From positions 682,032 through 746,031 of the forward strand of contig NZ_CP039373.1 in the NCBI RefSeq assembly GCF_000179235.2: a stretch of 64,000 nucleotides of DNA. The letters are read 5' to 3'. The notes below the pieces were generated by a model. The model ran no database searches. It saw only the letters and a program-made list of their open reading frames with translations, and had not been told where the DNA came from. A program made the translations under genes and the position numbers. The DNA comes from Synechococcus sp. CB0101 (GTDB lineage: Bacteria > Cyanobacteriota > Cyanobacteriia > PCC-6307 > Cyanobiaceae). This document shows positions 17,782-27,700 of the stretch, piece by piece (the first letter of the stretch is position 1; the number at the start of each line of letters is the position of its first letter).

Positions 17782-19194
17782 ATGGCGCCCCTGCTGCGTG
17801 ATGGCGATCCCTTGGCCCTGGTGGAGCCGTGGCCCTGTGATGTGCCGCTCACAGGATTTGAGGATGCTCTCGAGCGCAGCGTGTTTCGCTCAGGGCTCAG
17901 CCGCGCCGATTGGCTGAAACGACTGGCTGAGGATTGCCATAAACCCCAACTGTTGCCGCTGCTCTGGCTGCTGCCGAGCCGCTGGAAACTGGCGCCCGCC
18001 CAGCTCCCGGAACGGCTCCAGGCCCTGGCGGGGCTGCTGGAGCGTGGCCTCCTCACTCCAGCCCTGTTGGCCGCCCTTGCCGACGACCTCCCCCACCTGC
18101 TGCCGCCGGCTCAAAGCGGCCAAGCCGATCCGCTGGCCCTGTGGAGCAGCCAAGGCCAGCCCGCACTTCCGCAGCAGCTGGAGGCGTTGCTCGCCACTGG
18201 CAGCGATCAAGCGGCTGGCGAGGCCACTGGCGAACGGCCACCCAGAGGCCACCCACTCAGTGGCGGGCTGCTCTGGCAGAACGTGGGTCTGACCTACGAG
18301 CAAACCGCCGGGGAACGCCAGCGCAATGCCCGCACGGCCCGGGTGTTGAACCGGCTGGGGGCGAATCGATTGCAACGCAATGCAGCTGCATCACCGTGGA
18401 GCATCGATGGGTGCAGCAGTAGCTGCGCCTGGCTTCAGCACTTGCAGCAGCATGGGTGGAAGGCCGAGGCTCGCCTGCGCTGCAGCGTGGCCAGCTTCGG
18501 GCTTGGTGCCAGCCTGCCGTTGGAGCAGGGCGGCTGGAGCCAGGTGCCCCTGGCCCTGCCGATCCGCACTGGCCTCCTGGGAGACGACGGCCAGGAACGG
18601 CGCGCCCTGCTACCCCACAGCTGCCTGGAGCTGAACCTGCGCCAGGGCGACCTGTTGATCCGGCTGCAGTACTACCAAGGCACCGAGGGGCTCTGCGGTT
18701 GGGAGGGGCTCAATGACCTGCATCGCCCCTGGCAAAACGATCGCCACAACGGCACCGTTCGCTATTTCGGGGAGACGTATACGGGAGAACGGCTCCTGCA
18801 GCTGTTGGAACTCTGTGAGCTGATCGCCCTGGTGCACAACCTGGAAGCCAGTGAGCAGCAGCTGGTGAAAGGGGGCTATGGATCGCTGGGCTTCTGCATC
18901 GACAGCTCAGCGCTGATTCAGCAGGTGATGGAGGGGCGCTGTCAGCTGTTCCCTGTGCTGATGGGCGGCATCTGGCGCGAACGGTTGCGGCGCCGCTCCA
19001 GCCAACTGGAGCCGCAGGCCGGGCCATGGCTGCAGGCCTACCGCCAGGCCCTCCTCGACCTTCCCCATGACGGCAGTGTGCACGGCAGTGCTGCAGATGA
19101 GGCGTTGCAGCGGCTGCGCCACTGCCAGCCAATCAGCAGTCCGTTTGCACTGGTGCAGGAACTGACTCAGGCAGCGCCGCCACAATCGCCTTAA
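17782..19194 (+). CDS. Conserved hypothetical protein, 470 residues
   Basis: I do not recognise this soluble protein. The N-terminal half is Leu/Pro/Ala-rich and helical, and the C-terminal half has aromatic and polar blocks such as CAWLQHLQQHGW, LLIRLQYYQGTEGLCGWEGL and HNGTVRYFGETYTGERLL. There is no signal peptide, membrane span or obvious nucleotide-binding motif. The repeated Trp/Tyr/Gln content suggests a beta-rich domain. It lies 38 bases after prlC, and its last 62 bases overlap the convergent hydrolase gene, the longest such overlap in the window. Confidence 0.7.
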   Translation: MAPLLRDGDPLALVEPWPCDVPLTGFEDALERSVFRSGLSRADWLKRLAEDCHKPQLLPLLWLLPSRWKLAPAQLPERLQALAGLLERGLLTPALLAALADDLPHLLPPAQSGQADPLALWSSQGQPALPQQLEALLATGSDQAAGEATGERPPRGHPLSGGLLWQNVGLTYEQTAGERQRNARTARVLNRLGANRLQRNAAASPWSIDGCSSSCAWLQHLQQHGWKAEARLRCSVASFGLGASLPLEQGGWSQVPLALPIRTGLLGDDGQERRALLPHSCLELNLRQGDLLIRLQYYQGTEGLCGWEGLNDLHRPWQNDRHNGTVRYFGETYTGERLLQLLELCELIALVHNLEASEQQLVKGGYGSLGFCIDSSALIQQVMEGRCQLFPVLMGGIWRERLRRRSSQLEPQAGPWLQAYRQALLDLPHDGSVHGSAADEALQRLRHCQPISSPFALVQELTQAAPPQSP

Positions 19195-20248
19195 CCACCG
19201 GCAGGCGAAAGCGATCAGCGAAGGGACCAAGGCTGCCGTTGTGGTTCAGGCCGGCAATCTCCCAACGCTGGATCTGACCCTGGGCCCAGGCTTTGTTCCA
19301 ATTGGAGAGCGGTAGCAGGGGTAAGCGGCCTGGATAGGCCAAGCGCCCAAAGGCAGCCACGGGGTCATGGCTGCCCACGATCTGGGTGATGCCCGCCAGT
19401 TGATGCAGCTGCTGGTTACCGCTGAACACACCACAAAAGCTCACGATGCTCACGGCGGAGCGGGTGATCCGGCGCAGGTAATCGCCCACCCCCATCGCCA
19501 TCTCGGCACCTCCGCTGTAGCCCAACAGCACGATCGAGCACCGTTCATTCGGCTGAAAACCAGCTTCGGCCAAACGCAGACTGATCTTGAGAGCCAATTC
19601 GTAGTTGAGGATCGGGCCATAACGCCGGTCCGACGAAATGCCCACCTTGATCACATTGTTGGCCTGCACCAATACAGCAGCCAAGAGCTGGATCCAACCA
19701 TTGGGATGCTGCTCCTGGAGGGCAAACAACCGCCTCCAGAACCAGGCGCTCCCGGCATCTTCTGCCAAAGCCACCGGCATCACGGTGTAGGTTTCCAAGC
19801 CGCGCACCAACAGGGCATGGGCGGGAAGGTGCTGTTCCAGCACTTCCAGAAAGGCAGACACCCTGGGCGGGTGATCCCGCTCCAACTGATGAATGCCATC
19901 GAGATACACCAGGTAACAGCGATCACCAGTCCGCTGGGCTGACGAGGGCTCGGTTCCTGCGGAAGGAAACAAACTGGCTGGGGCCGGCAGACCATCCAAC
20001 CAACCCTCCCAAAAGGCGAATTCACTCACCAGTGAATAGATGCCTGCAGCCGGGATCAGCACCAACAACAACAGGCCACTGACCTGGAGCAACACACGCA
20101 GATCAGCCGGCGAGAGCAAGCTGCGCAGGGCCAACAGCAGATGGCCAACGCCGATCAGGTTGACACCCAGCCCGACGGCCAACACCAGAATCAACAGCTT
20201 CAGATTGAAGCGTTGGACCCAGGGAAGAACGCGGCTGGCAGGGCTCAT
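19133..20248 (-). CDS. Membrane-anchored alpha/beta hydrolase-like protein, unknown substrate
   Basis: The 371-residue protein has two hydrophobic spans (about 18-40 and 52-76) and then a soluble domain. That domain carries a complete putative triad: Ser245 in LLGYSGGAEMA, Asp295 in GSHDPVAAF and His336 in LNHNGSL. The GYSGG elbow and the order Ser-Asp-His fit an alpha/beta hydrolase, either lipase- or thioesterase-like. The domain would face one side of the membrane; which side is not clear. Its ATG overlaps the stop of the membrane protein upstream by four bases, so it is the last gene of a coupled three-gene operon. Confidence 0.72.
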   Translation of the reverse strand: MSPASRVLPWVQRFNLKLLILVLAVGLGVNLIGVGHLLLALRSLLSPADLRVLLQVSGLLLLVLIPAAGIYSLVSEFAFWEGWLDGLPAPASLFPSAGTEPSSAQRTGDRCYLVYLDGIHQLERDHPPRVSAFLEVLEQHLPAHALLVRGLETYTVMPVALAEDAGSAWFWRRLFALQEQHPNGWIQLLAAVLVQANNVIKVGISSDRRYGPILNYELALKISLRLAEAGFQPNERCSIVLLGYSGGAEMAMGVGDYLRRITRSAVSIVSFCGVFSGNQQLHQLAGITQIVGSHDPVAAFGRLAYPGRLPLLPLSNWNKAWAQGQIQRWEIAGLNHNGSLGPFADRFRLPVVKAIVAALPESVPAPVQTDC

Positions 20249-20799
20249 GGCACACCCAGCTCAGAGGCCAGCATCGCATAACTGCGCTGCCAACTCTGGC
20301 GAAACAACAGCGCCACCAACACCGCAGCCAAAACATACCCCGGCGTACACAGAATCACACTCTGATCCCAGGGCAAATCAAAGCGCACATGCACAAAGGT
20401 GATGACGTTGAGATGCACCATCACCCAAATCACCAGCCCGATCGTTTCGCCGATATACGGAGCAGCGACGGCGAGATAAAAACAGGCCGGCAGAAGGCAG
20501 GTAGCGATCCCATCCACAAAGGCGCTGGGATGCACAGGATTCGAGCCATAGAGCCTCAGAAGCACCATATCAATGGAGCTGGTGAGCAGAAAAGCCACGG
20601 CGAGCATCAGGGCATCAAGGCCCAAGCGCCAAAGGATCTGGCGGGTGGTGAGGCGATTCGCCAGCAGGGCAAACACGTGGGATAGCGACATCGAAACCCC
20701 CACCACCAACAGCAAACCCAATCCGAAATCGGCCTGAATCAACCAGCCACCCAAGGCATCAAGGCCGCGTTCGATCCAGTGGAGCCACTCACCGAGCAT
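20245..20799 (-). CDS. Multispanning membrane protein, unknown, operon middle gene
   Basis: The 184-residue protein has about five hydrophobic helices with a short polar N-terminus. It has no signature I can name. It contains acidic residues inside or near helices (LTSSIDMVLLRL, YIGETIGLVIW), which could form a channel or a quinone/lipid site, but this is speculative. The gene overlaps its upstream neighbour by 11 bases and its downstream neighbour by four, so the three proteins are probably made together and may form one complex. Confidence 0.7.
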   Translation of the reverse strand: MLGEWLHWIERGLDALGGWLIQADFGLGLLLVVGVSMSLSHVFALLANRLTTRQILWRLGLDALMLAVAFLLTSSIDMVLLRLYGSNPVHPSAFVDGIATCLLPACFYLAVAAPYIGETIGLVIWVMVHLNVITFVHVRFDLPWDQSVILCTPGYVLAAVLVALLFRQSWQRSYAMLASELGVP

Positions 20800-21487
20800 G
20801 GCGAAGCTCAGGACGATTCACGATCCAAATCACCACAATCGAGAGCACGGCGCAATAGAAGCACCACACCGAATTAAACGTGGCGCTATAGGTGAGCCAA
20901 GTGAGAAAGATGGAGACGAAAATCAGCACACCAAACAACTTCACAGCCTTATCCGCCACAGCGAGGAGCGGCAACACGATGAACCCCCAATACAGCAACT
21001 CACCAACGGGCTGGGTATTAATAAAATTATGGACAATGCTGTGCAGATTAGAGACGTCGTACAGCAAGCGACCGGTGCTATGCACCGCTGGTTGGACGGC
21101 CGGCGGATCAAACAACACCGGGAGATAGAACGCCACGCCCAGAACCGTGCTCACAATCGCCACCCAGCGCAACCGGTGTTGCAAGCCGTGGGAATCGGTG
21201 CTGCGACTGATCGACCAGGCGCTCCACGGGATCCACACCATCCAGAAGCAATAGGCAAAGAAGAGGAAACCCAACCCAGCCAGAGTGGTGAGCGGCTCGA
21301 TGCGCCCCTGATCCAGGGCGGTCCACTCCAACCCCTCCACAAACTGCTGCACGCCGAAGAAGAAGGGCACCAGCGCCAGAGGAACGTAGTTCGGTTGCTG
21401 GTTGCTGCGAGCGAGATGGGTGCTGTAGAGGCCGAGAGGCATCAACACCGCTGAGGCCGTAAAGCTCGCGGATGCCGAAAAGCACAT
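20789..21487 (-). CDS. DUF6629-like membrane protein
   Basis: The 232-residue protein begins MCFSASASF, an N-terminus I associate with the DUF6629 family, in which the second-position Cys is conserved. Six to seven hydrophobic helices follow. FGVQQFVEGLEW and LHSIVHNFINTQP add polar, possibly ligand-binding residues. The function is unknown. It is the first gene of the three-gene minus-strand operon ending at 19133. The next gene upstream (lipase) ends 54 bases away with its own transcription unit on the same strand, so readthrough is possible. Confidence 0.75.
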   Translation of the reverse strand: MCFSASASFTASAVLMPLGLYSTHLARSNQQPNYVPLALVPFFFGVQQFVEGLEWTALDQGRIEPLTTLAGLGFLFFAYCFWMVWIPWSAWSISRSTDSHGLQHRLRWVAIVSTVLGVAFYLPVLFDPPAVQPAVHSTGRLLYDVSNLHSIVHNFINTQPVGELLYWGFIVLPLLAVADKAVKLFGVLIFVSIFLTWLTYSATFNSVWCFYCAVLSIVVIWIVNRPELRHAR

Positions 21488-21540
21488 GGCTGGAACAGGA
21501 GATCTGCACTTCTGTTAGCCGGAACGATCGGCTCTGGCAA

Positions 21541-22161
21541 TCAAGCGCCGGCCTGTTGGGCGGCATCGGGAGCCAACAGCAGATCCGAAACCGCACCAAT
21601 GGCCCGGGGATGCACGATCAGCTGCCGGTGGGTCCACACCGGCAGCTGCTGGCGTGACCCCAGCGGCAACACCGCCCGCCAGCCGGGCACCACCGTGAGA
21701 TCGGTGGCCGTGAAGAGGCTGTGGCACTCCAGGCCATCGAGCAGCAACGCTTGACTGCGTAGATCACGCAACAGGGCACTGCCGATCTTCATGTCGGCGA
21801 TGCCTGCAAACCAACGCCTGGGCACGAGCTGGGCGGCGAGGGTGCCGTTTTGAGGGCTTCCTAGGCAGACAAACCGACGTGTGCGCCGCCAACCACCGTG
21901 CTCCTGTAACCAGGTACGTCCAATCACACCGCCCATCGAAAACCCAAACAGATCCAGCTCCTGCTCGGGTCCAAAGCGTGCTTCGAGCAACGAGGCCAGC
22001 TGGGAAGCCAACTCACGGATCGGCACCATCCCGAGCCGATGGGGCAGGTGGGGGGCATACAGCTCCAGCGAAGGGCTGCGGCGCAACAACTCCGCTTCAA
22101 GACCGCGAAACAACCGTGGCGTATCCCAGAGCCCATGCAACAGCACAAGCGGACGGGTCAT
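21541..22161 (-). CDS. Lipase/esterase-like alpha/beta hydrolase
   Basis: The 206-residue protein starts [14 protein letters not shown], where HG marks the oxyanion hole, and has the nucleophile Ser75 in LFGFSMGGVIGR. A C-terminal THRQLIVHPRA supplies the likely catalytic His. The layout matches PGAP1-like or triacylglycerol-lipase-like esterases common in cyanobacteria. There is no signal peptide. The ATG at 22161 overlaps the folB stop (ATGA), so I prefer it over longer open-frame starts. It is the last gene of proA-folB-lipase. Confidence 0.85.
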   Translation of the reverse strand: MTRPLVLLHGLWDTPRLFRGLEAELLRRSPSLELYAPHLPHRLGMVPIRELASQLASLLEARFGPEQELDLFGFSMGGVIGRTWLQEHGGWRRTRRFVCLGSPQNGTLAAQLVPRRWFAGIADMKIGSALLRDLRSQALLLDGLECHSLFTATDLTVVPGWRAVLPLGSRQQLPVWTHRQLIVHPRAIGAVSDLLLAPDAAQQAGA

Positions 22162-22532
22162 GGCAACCAGCGCCGAGAGCGTTGCACCGCCACGATGCCG
22201 GAGAATCCAGGCACTGGGGCCTGACATTTACGCAATTCCAGCCAGATCGGCACCGGTCCGTAAAGGTCTTCCAACACCTGAAGAATCCGATCACTCCAGT
22301 GTTCAAGGGTGAGGCAGCGCAGGCCGCGGGCCTGAAGCTGCAGCGCCTGAATCGCCCGGCTGTAGTCGAGGGTCTGGCTCAGATCGTCGGCAACCGCGGC
22401 GGCTGTTAAGTCCCAGCCCAGACTGAAATCCAGCTCAAACCACTGGCCCATTTGGCGCTCGTGTTCCAACACCCCCACATGGGCCCAGAGCCGGAGACCA
22501 CGCACAACCACCCGATCGGCAGACGCACTCAC
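22158..22532 (-). CDS. folB: Dihydroneopterin aldolase
   Basis: The 124-residue protein makes 6-hydroxymethyl-dihydropterin in folate synthesis. The family pattern is visible: [25 protein letters not shown] at the N-terminus with the conserved Gly and Glu, TLDYSRA near residue 54 (active-site Tyr) and a conserved Glu in LEHWSDRIL. Length is typical (about 120). The GTG start overlaps the proA stop (GTGA), which indicates coupling with proA. Confidence 0.92.
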   Translation of the reverse strand: MSASADRVVVRGLRLWAHVGVLEHERQMGQWFELDFSLGWDLTAAAVADDLSQTLDYSRAIQALQLQARGLRCLTLEHWSDRILQVLEDLYGPVPIWLELRKCQAPVPGFSGIVAVQRSRRWLP

Positions 22533-23860
22533 AGGGGTCGATCGCGGTGGGTGAAGCTGCGCTCACCAGAGGCATAGTCGGCAGCGATGTGGCCGTCACC
22601 GCGCATCAGGTAGCGATAGGTGACCAACCCCTCCAACCCCACGGGCCCGCGCGGCGGCAAGGTTTGGGTGGAAATGCCCACCTCGGCGCCAAAGCCGTAG
22701 CGGAAGCCATCAGCAAAGCGCGTGGAGCAGTTGGCATACACGCCGGCACTGTCAACGCTGCGCAGGAACGTCTCCGCGGTGTTGGCATTGGTGGTGCAGA
22801 TCGCTTCGGTATGGCGCGATCCGTACCTCCGGATGTGCTCGAGCGCCTGATCCAGGGATTCCACCACCCTCACGGCGAGAACGAGGTCGGAGTATTCACG
22901 GCGCCAGTCGTCGTCATTGGCCCCATGGCTGACACCCAAAGCCAGGCAGGCGGCATCGCCGCGCAGCTCCACGCCAGCGGCGGCAAAGGCCGGCAGCGCT
23001 GCCGCCAGAAACGCCGCTGCGCTCTGCTCATGCAGCAGCAGGGTTTCGATCGCGTTGCAGGCAGCGGGGTATTGGGTTTTCGCATCAATGGCGATGCGCA
23101 CCGCCTGATCGATCTCCACCTCGCGGTCGACATACAGATGGCAGATGCCATCGGCATGGCCCAGCACCGGAATGCGGGTGTTGTCCTGAATGAAGCGCAC
23201 CAGCTCATTGGAGCCGCGGGGAATGATCAGATCCACCAGCCCATCGAGCTTGAGCAGGCCAAGACTCTCCTCGCGGGAGGTAAGCAGCTCCAAGGCCTGC
23301 GGATCAACGGCACTGGTGGCCAGGCCGGCGCGCAGGGCCTCGAGGATGGCTGCGCAGCTGCGGCTCGCTTCCCGGCCGCCCTTGAGCATGGCGCCGTTAC
23401 CGGAGCGGATTGCCAGCGATGCGATCTGCATCACCGCATCAGGGCGGGCCTCGAAGATCACCCCGAGCACCCCCAGAGGCACGCTGATGCGCTCGAGCAC
23501 CAAGCCTTGATCGAGTTCGCGGTGCAGCTGGCGCACACCCAGGGGGTCGGGAAGTTGCGCCACCTGGCGCACCCCTTCGATCGCGCCGGCCAGCTTGCCG
23601 GCATCGAGCTTCAGGCGTCCCACCAGCGCTGGAGCCAGGCCATCAGCCGCGGCCGCATCGAGGTCGGCTTGATTGGCCGCCACGATCTGATCCGCCGCAG
23701 CTTCCAACGCCGCGGCCATCGCCTCCACCGCCTGGCGGCGTTGCTGATCGCTGAGGCGACCCAGGGCCATGGCGGCCTGCCGCACGGCGGCGGCCCGTTG
23801 CAGCAGATCAGGGGTGGGATCAGGAACGCTCACAGGCGCAGCGGGCACTGGGCGCATCAT
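22529..23860 (-). CDS. proA: Gamma-glutamyl phosphate reductase
   Basis: The 443-residue aldehyde-dehydrogenase-fold enzyme makes glutamate 5-semialdehyde from glutamyl phosphate in proline synthesis. Recognisable segments are [31 protein letters not shown], the catalytic Cys in [12 protein letters not shown] and [22 protein letters not shown] near the C-terminus. Length is slightly above the usual 415-430 because of a short Pro/Val-rich N-terminus. It heads a coupled unit with folB and a lipase. Confidence 0.97.
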   Translation of the reverse strand: MMRPVPAAPVSVPDPTPDLLQRAAAVRQAAMALGRLSDQQRRQAVEAMAAALEAAADQIVAANQADLDAAAADGLAPALVGRLKLDAGKLAGAIEGVRQVAQLPDPLGVRQLHRELDQGLVLERISVPLGVLGVIFEARPDAVMQIASLAIRSGNGAMLKGGREASRSCAAILEALRAGLATSAVDPQALELLTSREESLGLLKLDGLVDLIIPRGSNELVRFIQDNTRIPVLGHADGICHLYVDREVEIDQAVRIAIDAKTQYPAACNAIETLLLHEQSAAAFLAAALPAFAAAGVELRGDAACLALGVSHGANDDDWRREYSDLVLAVRVVESLDQALEHIRRYGSRHTEAICTTNANTAETFLRSVDSAGVYANCSTRFADGFRYGFGAEVGISTQTLPPRGPVGLEGLVTYRYLMRGDGHIAADYASGERSFTHRDRPL

Positions 23861-23884
23861 CCCAGCCAGGTGTTGAGTGGCTGG

Positions 23885-24775
23885 TTAAACGTGGAGCAGC
23901 CGATCGAGGGCCAAGCGGGCGGCACCGAGGCGACCGGCCCCGTTGCCCAGGGCGCAACGGCGGATCTCGAGCCCCTGGCGGCTCTCACGCTGCACCCGAT
24001 GCTCCACCTCCTCCAGAGCACTCGGCAGGAAATGGTGGCTCGCCGCACTCAGGCCGCCCCCGATCAACACCAACTCGGGTGTGAGCACATAGATCAATGA
24101 ACTGAGCCCCACCCCCAGGTGGCGCCCATAGCACTGCCAGATCGCCAGGGCTTCTGGATCACCCGCATCCGCCCGCTGGCAAAGCTCGTGGGGCGTCAAG
24201 GACGACTGGCGGGCCAAGGCGCCGATGCTGCAGAACTGCTCCAGGGATCCACGGTTACCGCTGTTGCAGGGCGGGCCTTCCGGATCAATGCAGATCAGGC
24301 CTGGCTCTGCCGCCGCACCGCCATTACCCGTGAACAGGCGGCCACCCAGCAACACACCTCCACCCACGCCCGTACCGAGCGTGAGCAACAGCACGTCTTG
24401 GTAGCCCCTGGCGGCGCCCTGCCAGGCTTCGCCCACCACGGCGCAATTGCCATCGTTGGCCAGAGTGACGCGCCGCTGAAGCTGCGGCTCCAGCCATTCC
24501 GCCAGCGGGACCTGCTCCCAGCCCGGCAAGTTGATGCACACCCGCGCCACACGACCCGCCGCATCCATCGGCCCCGGCAACCCCAGCCCCACACAGGAAG
24601 CCAGCCGCTCGGGATCGAGCTGCTGCACCGCCTCCACAATGGCGATCACCACGGCACCAGGCATGGTCGGCTGCGGCGTTGGCACCTCCAACTCCGCCAG
24701 CAGCTCTCCATCCAGGCTGAAGCGGCCCAGCTTGATCGCGGTGCCGCCCAGATCCACGCCGATCAACTGGGCCAT
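23885..24775 (-). CDS. ROK-family sugar kinase with altered zinc site
   Basis: The 296-residue protein has the ROK features GVDLGGTAIKLG at the N-terminus, the catalytic Asp in LANDGNCA (about residue 108) and LTLGTGVGGGVLLGG near 132. The family's zinc site is not normal: the usual GH is replaced (AEPGLICI, residues 156-163), and the CxCG..GC motif reads C170-N-S-G-N-R-G-S, so only one Cys and no His remain. It is likely a glucokinase (ROK type). A Glk-type enzyme is also present at 11835-12833. The gene lies nine bases after tamB on the same strand. Confidence 0.88.
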   Translation of the reverse strand: MAQLIGVDLGGTAIKLGRFSLDGELLAELEVPTPQPTMPGAVVIAIVEAVQQLDPERLASCVGLGLPGPMDAAGRVARVCINLPGWEQVPLAEWLEPQLQRRVTLANDGNCAVVGEAWQGAARGYQDVLLLTLGTGVGGGVLLGGRLFTGNGGAAAEPGLICIDPEGPPCNSGNRGSLEQFCSIGALARQSSLTPHELCQRADAGDPEALAIWQCYGRHLGVGLSSLIYVLTPELVLIGGGLSAASHHFLPSALEEVEHRVQRESRQGLEIRRCALGNGAGRLGAARLALDRLLHV

Positions 24776-24784
24776 CGCAGCAAC

Positions 24785-27700
24785 TTAGAAGCGGAAGAGC
24801 AGCTGCAACTGGCTCTGCCAGCGGCCCTGGGTGTCGATCGAGGTCTGCACACCCACCCGATCACTGGCCTGATAGCGCAGCGTGACCTGCGGCGGGATAT
24901 CGCTGCGGTTGGGGGCTGCCAACACGGAGAAATTGAAGCGCTCGGTGACATCGAGGCCGATCTCGGAGCCCAACACCAACTGCGAGGGAAGACGGCGGGA
25001 TCGATTTTCAGAAGGCACCACCTCTTCCGGCGCGAAGTAGGTGGGGTAGAGGGCAAAGGTGAGCCGCTGACCAAAGGCATCACTGAGCCCTCCCACCACC
25101 GGCGAGAGCAGCGACTGACCCAGCACGGTGGCCAGGGCCGCACCGGCATTGCCCCCCGCCAGGCCCACCAGGGAGTTGCCGCCGATCAAGGCCACCAAGC
25201 GCTCCTGGGGCAAGGGGGGAGAACTGGTGAGGCGGATGTTGTCCGCCAGGCGATCAGCGGGGCCAGAGGCCTCCACCCGCACCTTCACCAGCCGCAACTG
25301 ATCGATGGAATTGGCCGGGGCATTCACATTCCAGTCGTAGAGATTGGAACGGTTGGCTTCGTTGGCCACCAGCGTGTCGGACACGCGGGTCCGCAGGGCG
25401 ATATCGACGTAGGGAATCAACCCGAGGCTCGGGGTGAACACCGCCACGTTGGGGGCATCGGGATCGAGGCTGAAGTTGGTGGTGAACAGGCTGAGCCGGC
25501 CATTGAGCAGACGCACCACACCGCTCACCTGCAGGGAGGGATCCAAGGCCCCGCGCAGGGTGAGCAATCCACCGGTGTTGAAATTCAGCACGTTGGGCAC
25601 ACCCACCTTCAGGTCAGGGCCGAGGCGCAGCCGCAGGGCGTTGAAGCGCAGGAAGGGCAGGTTGGGCACCGCCTCGCGCAGATCACGGCTGGCGGAGCTC
25701 TCCAGCTGCTGCCCCATCACCAGCAGGGGTTCTTGGAAGTCCCAGCGCTCTTCCACGAGTTCGCGCACGCTGACGGGCTTGGTGGGCTCGGCTTCCGTGG
25801 CGAGCTGGCCCGGTTGCACATTGAGGCTGCCGCTGCTGATCTGCAGCTCTCCCCCAAGTTCCGGTTGGAGCAACGAACCATCGACCAGCACGGCGCCGGT
25901 GGCCACCGCCTGCATCCGGGGCAGCTTGAAGGGCGCTTGTTGGAACTGCAGGGTGAGAACGCGCTGGGGCTGCAGCACCGGATTGATCAAGCCGAGTTGA
26001 CCGCTGCCGCTGATCTGCCCCTTCTCCCCGACACGGGCGGTGAGCTGCTGAAGCTCGAGCTCACTGAAATCGAAGAGAACCGTGGCCTCCAGCTCGCGCA
26101 TCGTCTGCCCTGCCACCTGGAGCACCCCATTGCGGAAACGCAAGAATCCGTTGGCCACGGGAGCCTGGAGAGAACCCCGCACGAGCAACTGCAGGTCGGC
26201 GCTGCCCGCCTGCCATTGCAACCCTGGTCCCCCCAGCACCGAGAGGAACTGCAAGCCATCGCCGCGGCTGGCCACCCGCAGCTCCAGCTCATCGCCGGAC
26301 GGCTGCAGCGGCACCGTGCCTTTAAGATCAATGCTGTTGGCCGCTCCATCGCTGCGCAGCGACCAATCGAGGTTGAGATTGCCGTTCTCCAGCGCCAGAT
26401 CACCGCGCTCCAGCCGCAGGGGTTGACCAGCCAGGGAGGCATCCTGCAGCGCCAGAGCCACCTGCAGTTCGGGCCGGCGCCGTCCATCCCCGAGCGCATA
26501 CCGACCCTTTGCCGCCAGACCACCGGTGAGGCCGTCGGGCACGGTGGTGAACAAGGCCAGCAACGCCAGGGGGAGATGCTCCACCGAGAAGCTGGTGGGA
26601 CCGCCGAGGGGGCCCTGCAGGCTGAGCGCAAGAGGAGCTGTGGTGAGAGCCTGATCGCGATCGCTACCGCGCAGCCAGACATGGCCACTGGCCTGCAGGT
26701 CGAGCGAGAGCTGGTTGATGGAGGGGCCCATCAAGGTGAGATCCGCATCCACCAGGGCTTGCAACTGGCGGGGATCCAGGCGGTCAGCAGCGCTGCGCTG
26801 GCTCTGCAGCGCAGCGGTGAGCTGCTGCTGCGCCAGATCCAACGCCTGCAACTGATCGTTGAGGCTGAGGCCCAAGGTGTTGATGGCCAAGCCCTGGAGA
26901 TCCGCAGCGGAGCCGCTCCAACGGGGCGGGCCCAGGCGCCAGAGCGATGCAGAGCGCCGGAGCTCTTGCAGGGTTTGGGCACCGAAACGACGGGCTTCAA
27001 AACGGGCCCAGAGCCGTCCGCCCTGCTCACCGCGCAAGCGCAGGGCGACGCTGTCGTCTTGCTCACCTTGCCAGCTGCCTTGAGCGCTGTAGCGGCCCTG
27101 CCGGTAAGTGCCAGTGGCGCTGAAGCTGCGGCCATAGACCCCCAGCAGCTGCGGGCGCTCCAAGCGGATGGCAGCGCTGATCCACAGCGGCTGGAGATCC
27201 AACTGTCCGGTGCCGCTCAACGCGCCACCCAGCGGTTGAAAGCGGCCACTGGGCCCCAGGGCGAATTGCAGCCCGCCCAAGGGAAAGGCTTCCGCACTCC
27301 AGGTGTAGCGGCGGGGATCTCCTGAAAAGCGCAGCGCGCCGCCGGAACGGCGCAGGCTCACCGCTGAGGGCAACCAACGGCGATCCAACTGAGCCTCCAG
27401 CTGACCGGGCTCGGCGGGAGCCAAAGCCTCCAGAGCCAGGCTGCCGCCACCGGCGTGGCCGCCCTGAAGCACCCCCCGCCAGCTCTCGAGGAGCTGCAGA
27501 GGGCCCACTCCTGGATCACGCACCAGCACATCAAGGTTGGGTTTCAGGGCCTGCAAGGGGCCTTGCACCGTTCCCCAGGCATCCAGATGGCCGCGCAAGC
27601 GTGTTCCGAGCAGGGCGCTGAGCCGCTCCAGGGGATAGCGCTTCAGATCAAGCTCGAGCTGGAGCGAACCGGCACGCCAGCCTGCGCCGGCCTGCGAGCT

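Noticed and set aside
24119-27325. A 1,068-codon open frame on the plus strand opposite the TamB-like gene.
   Set aside because: It is an antisense shadow of a GC-rich gene: low-complexity His/Gln-rich composition, no domain, and the opposite strand has a clear TamB-type protein.
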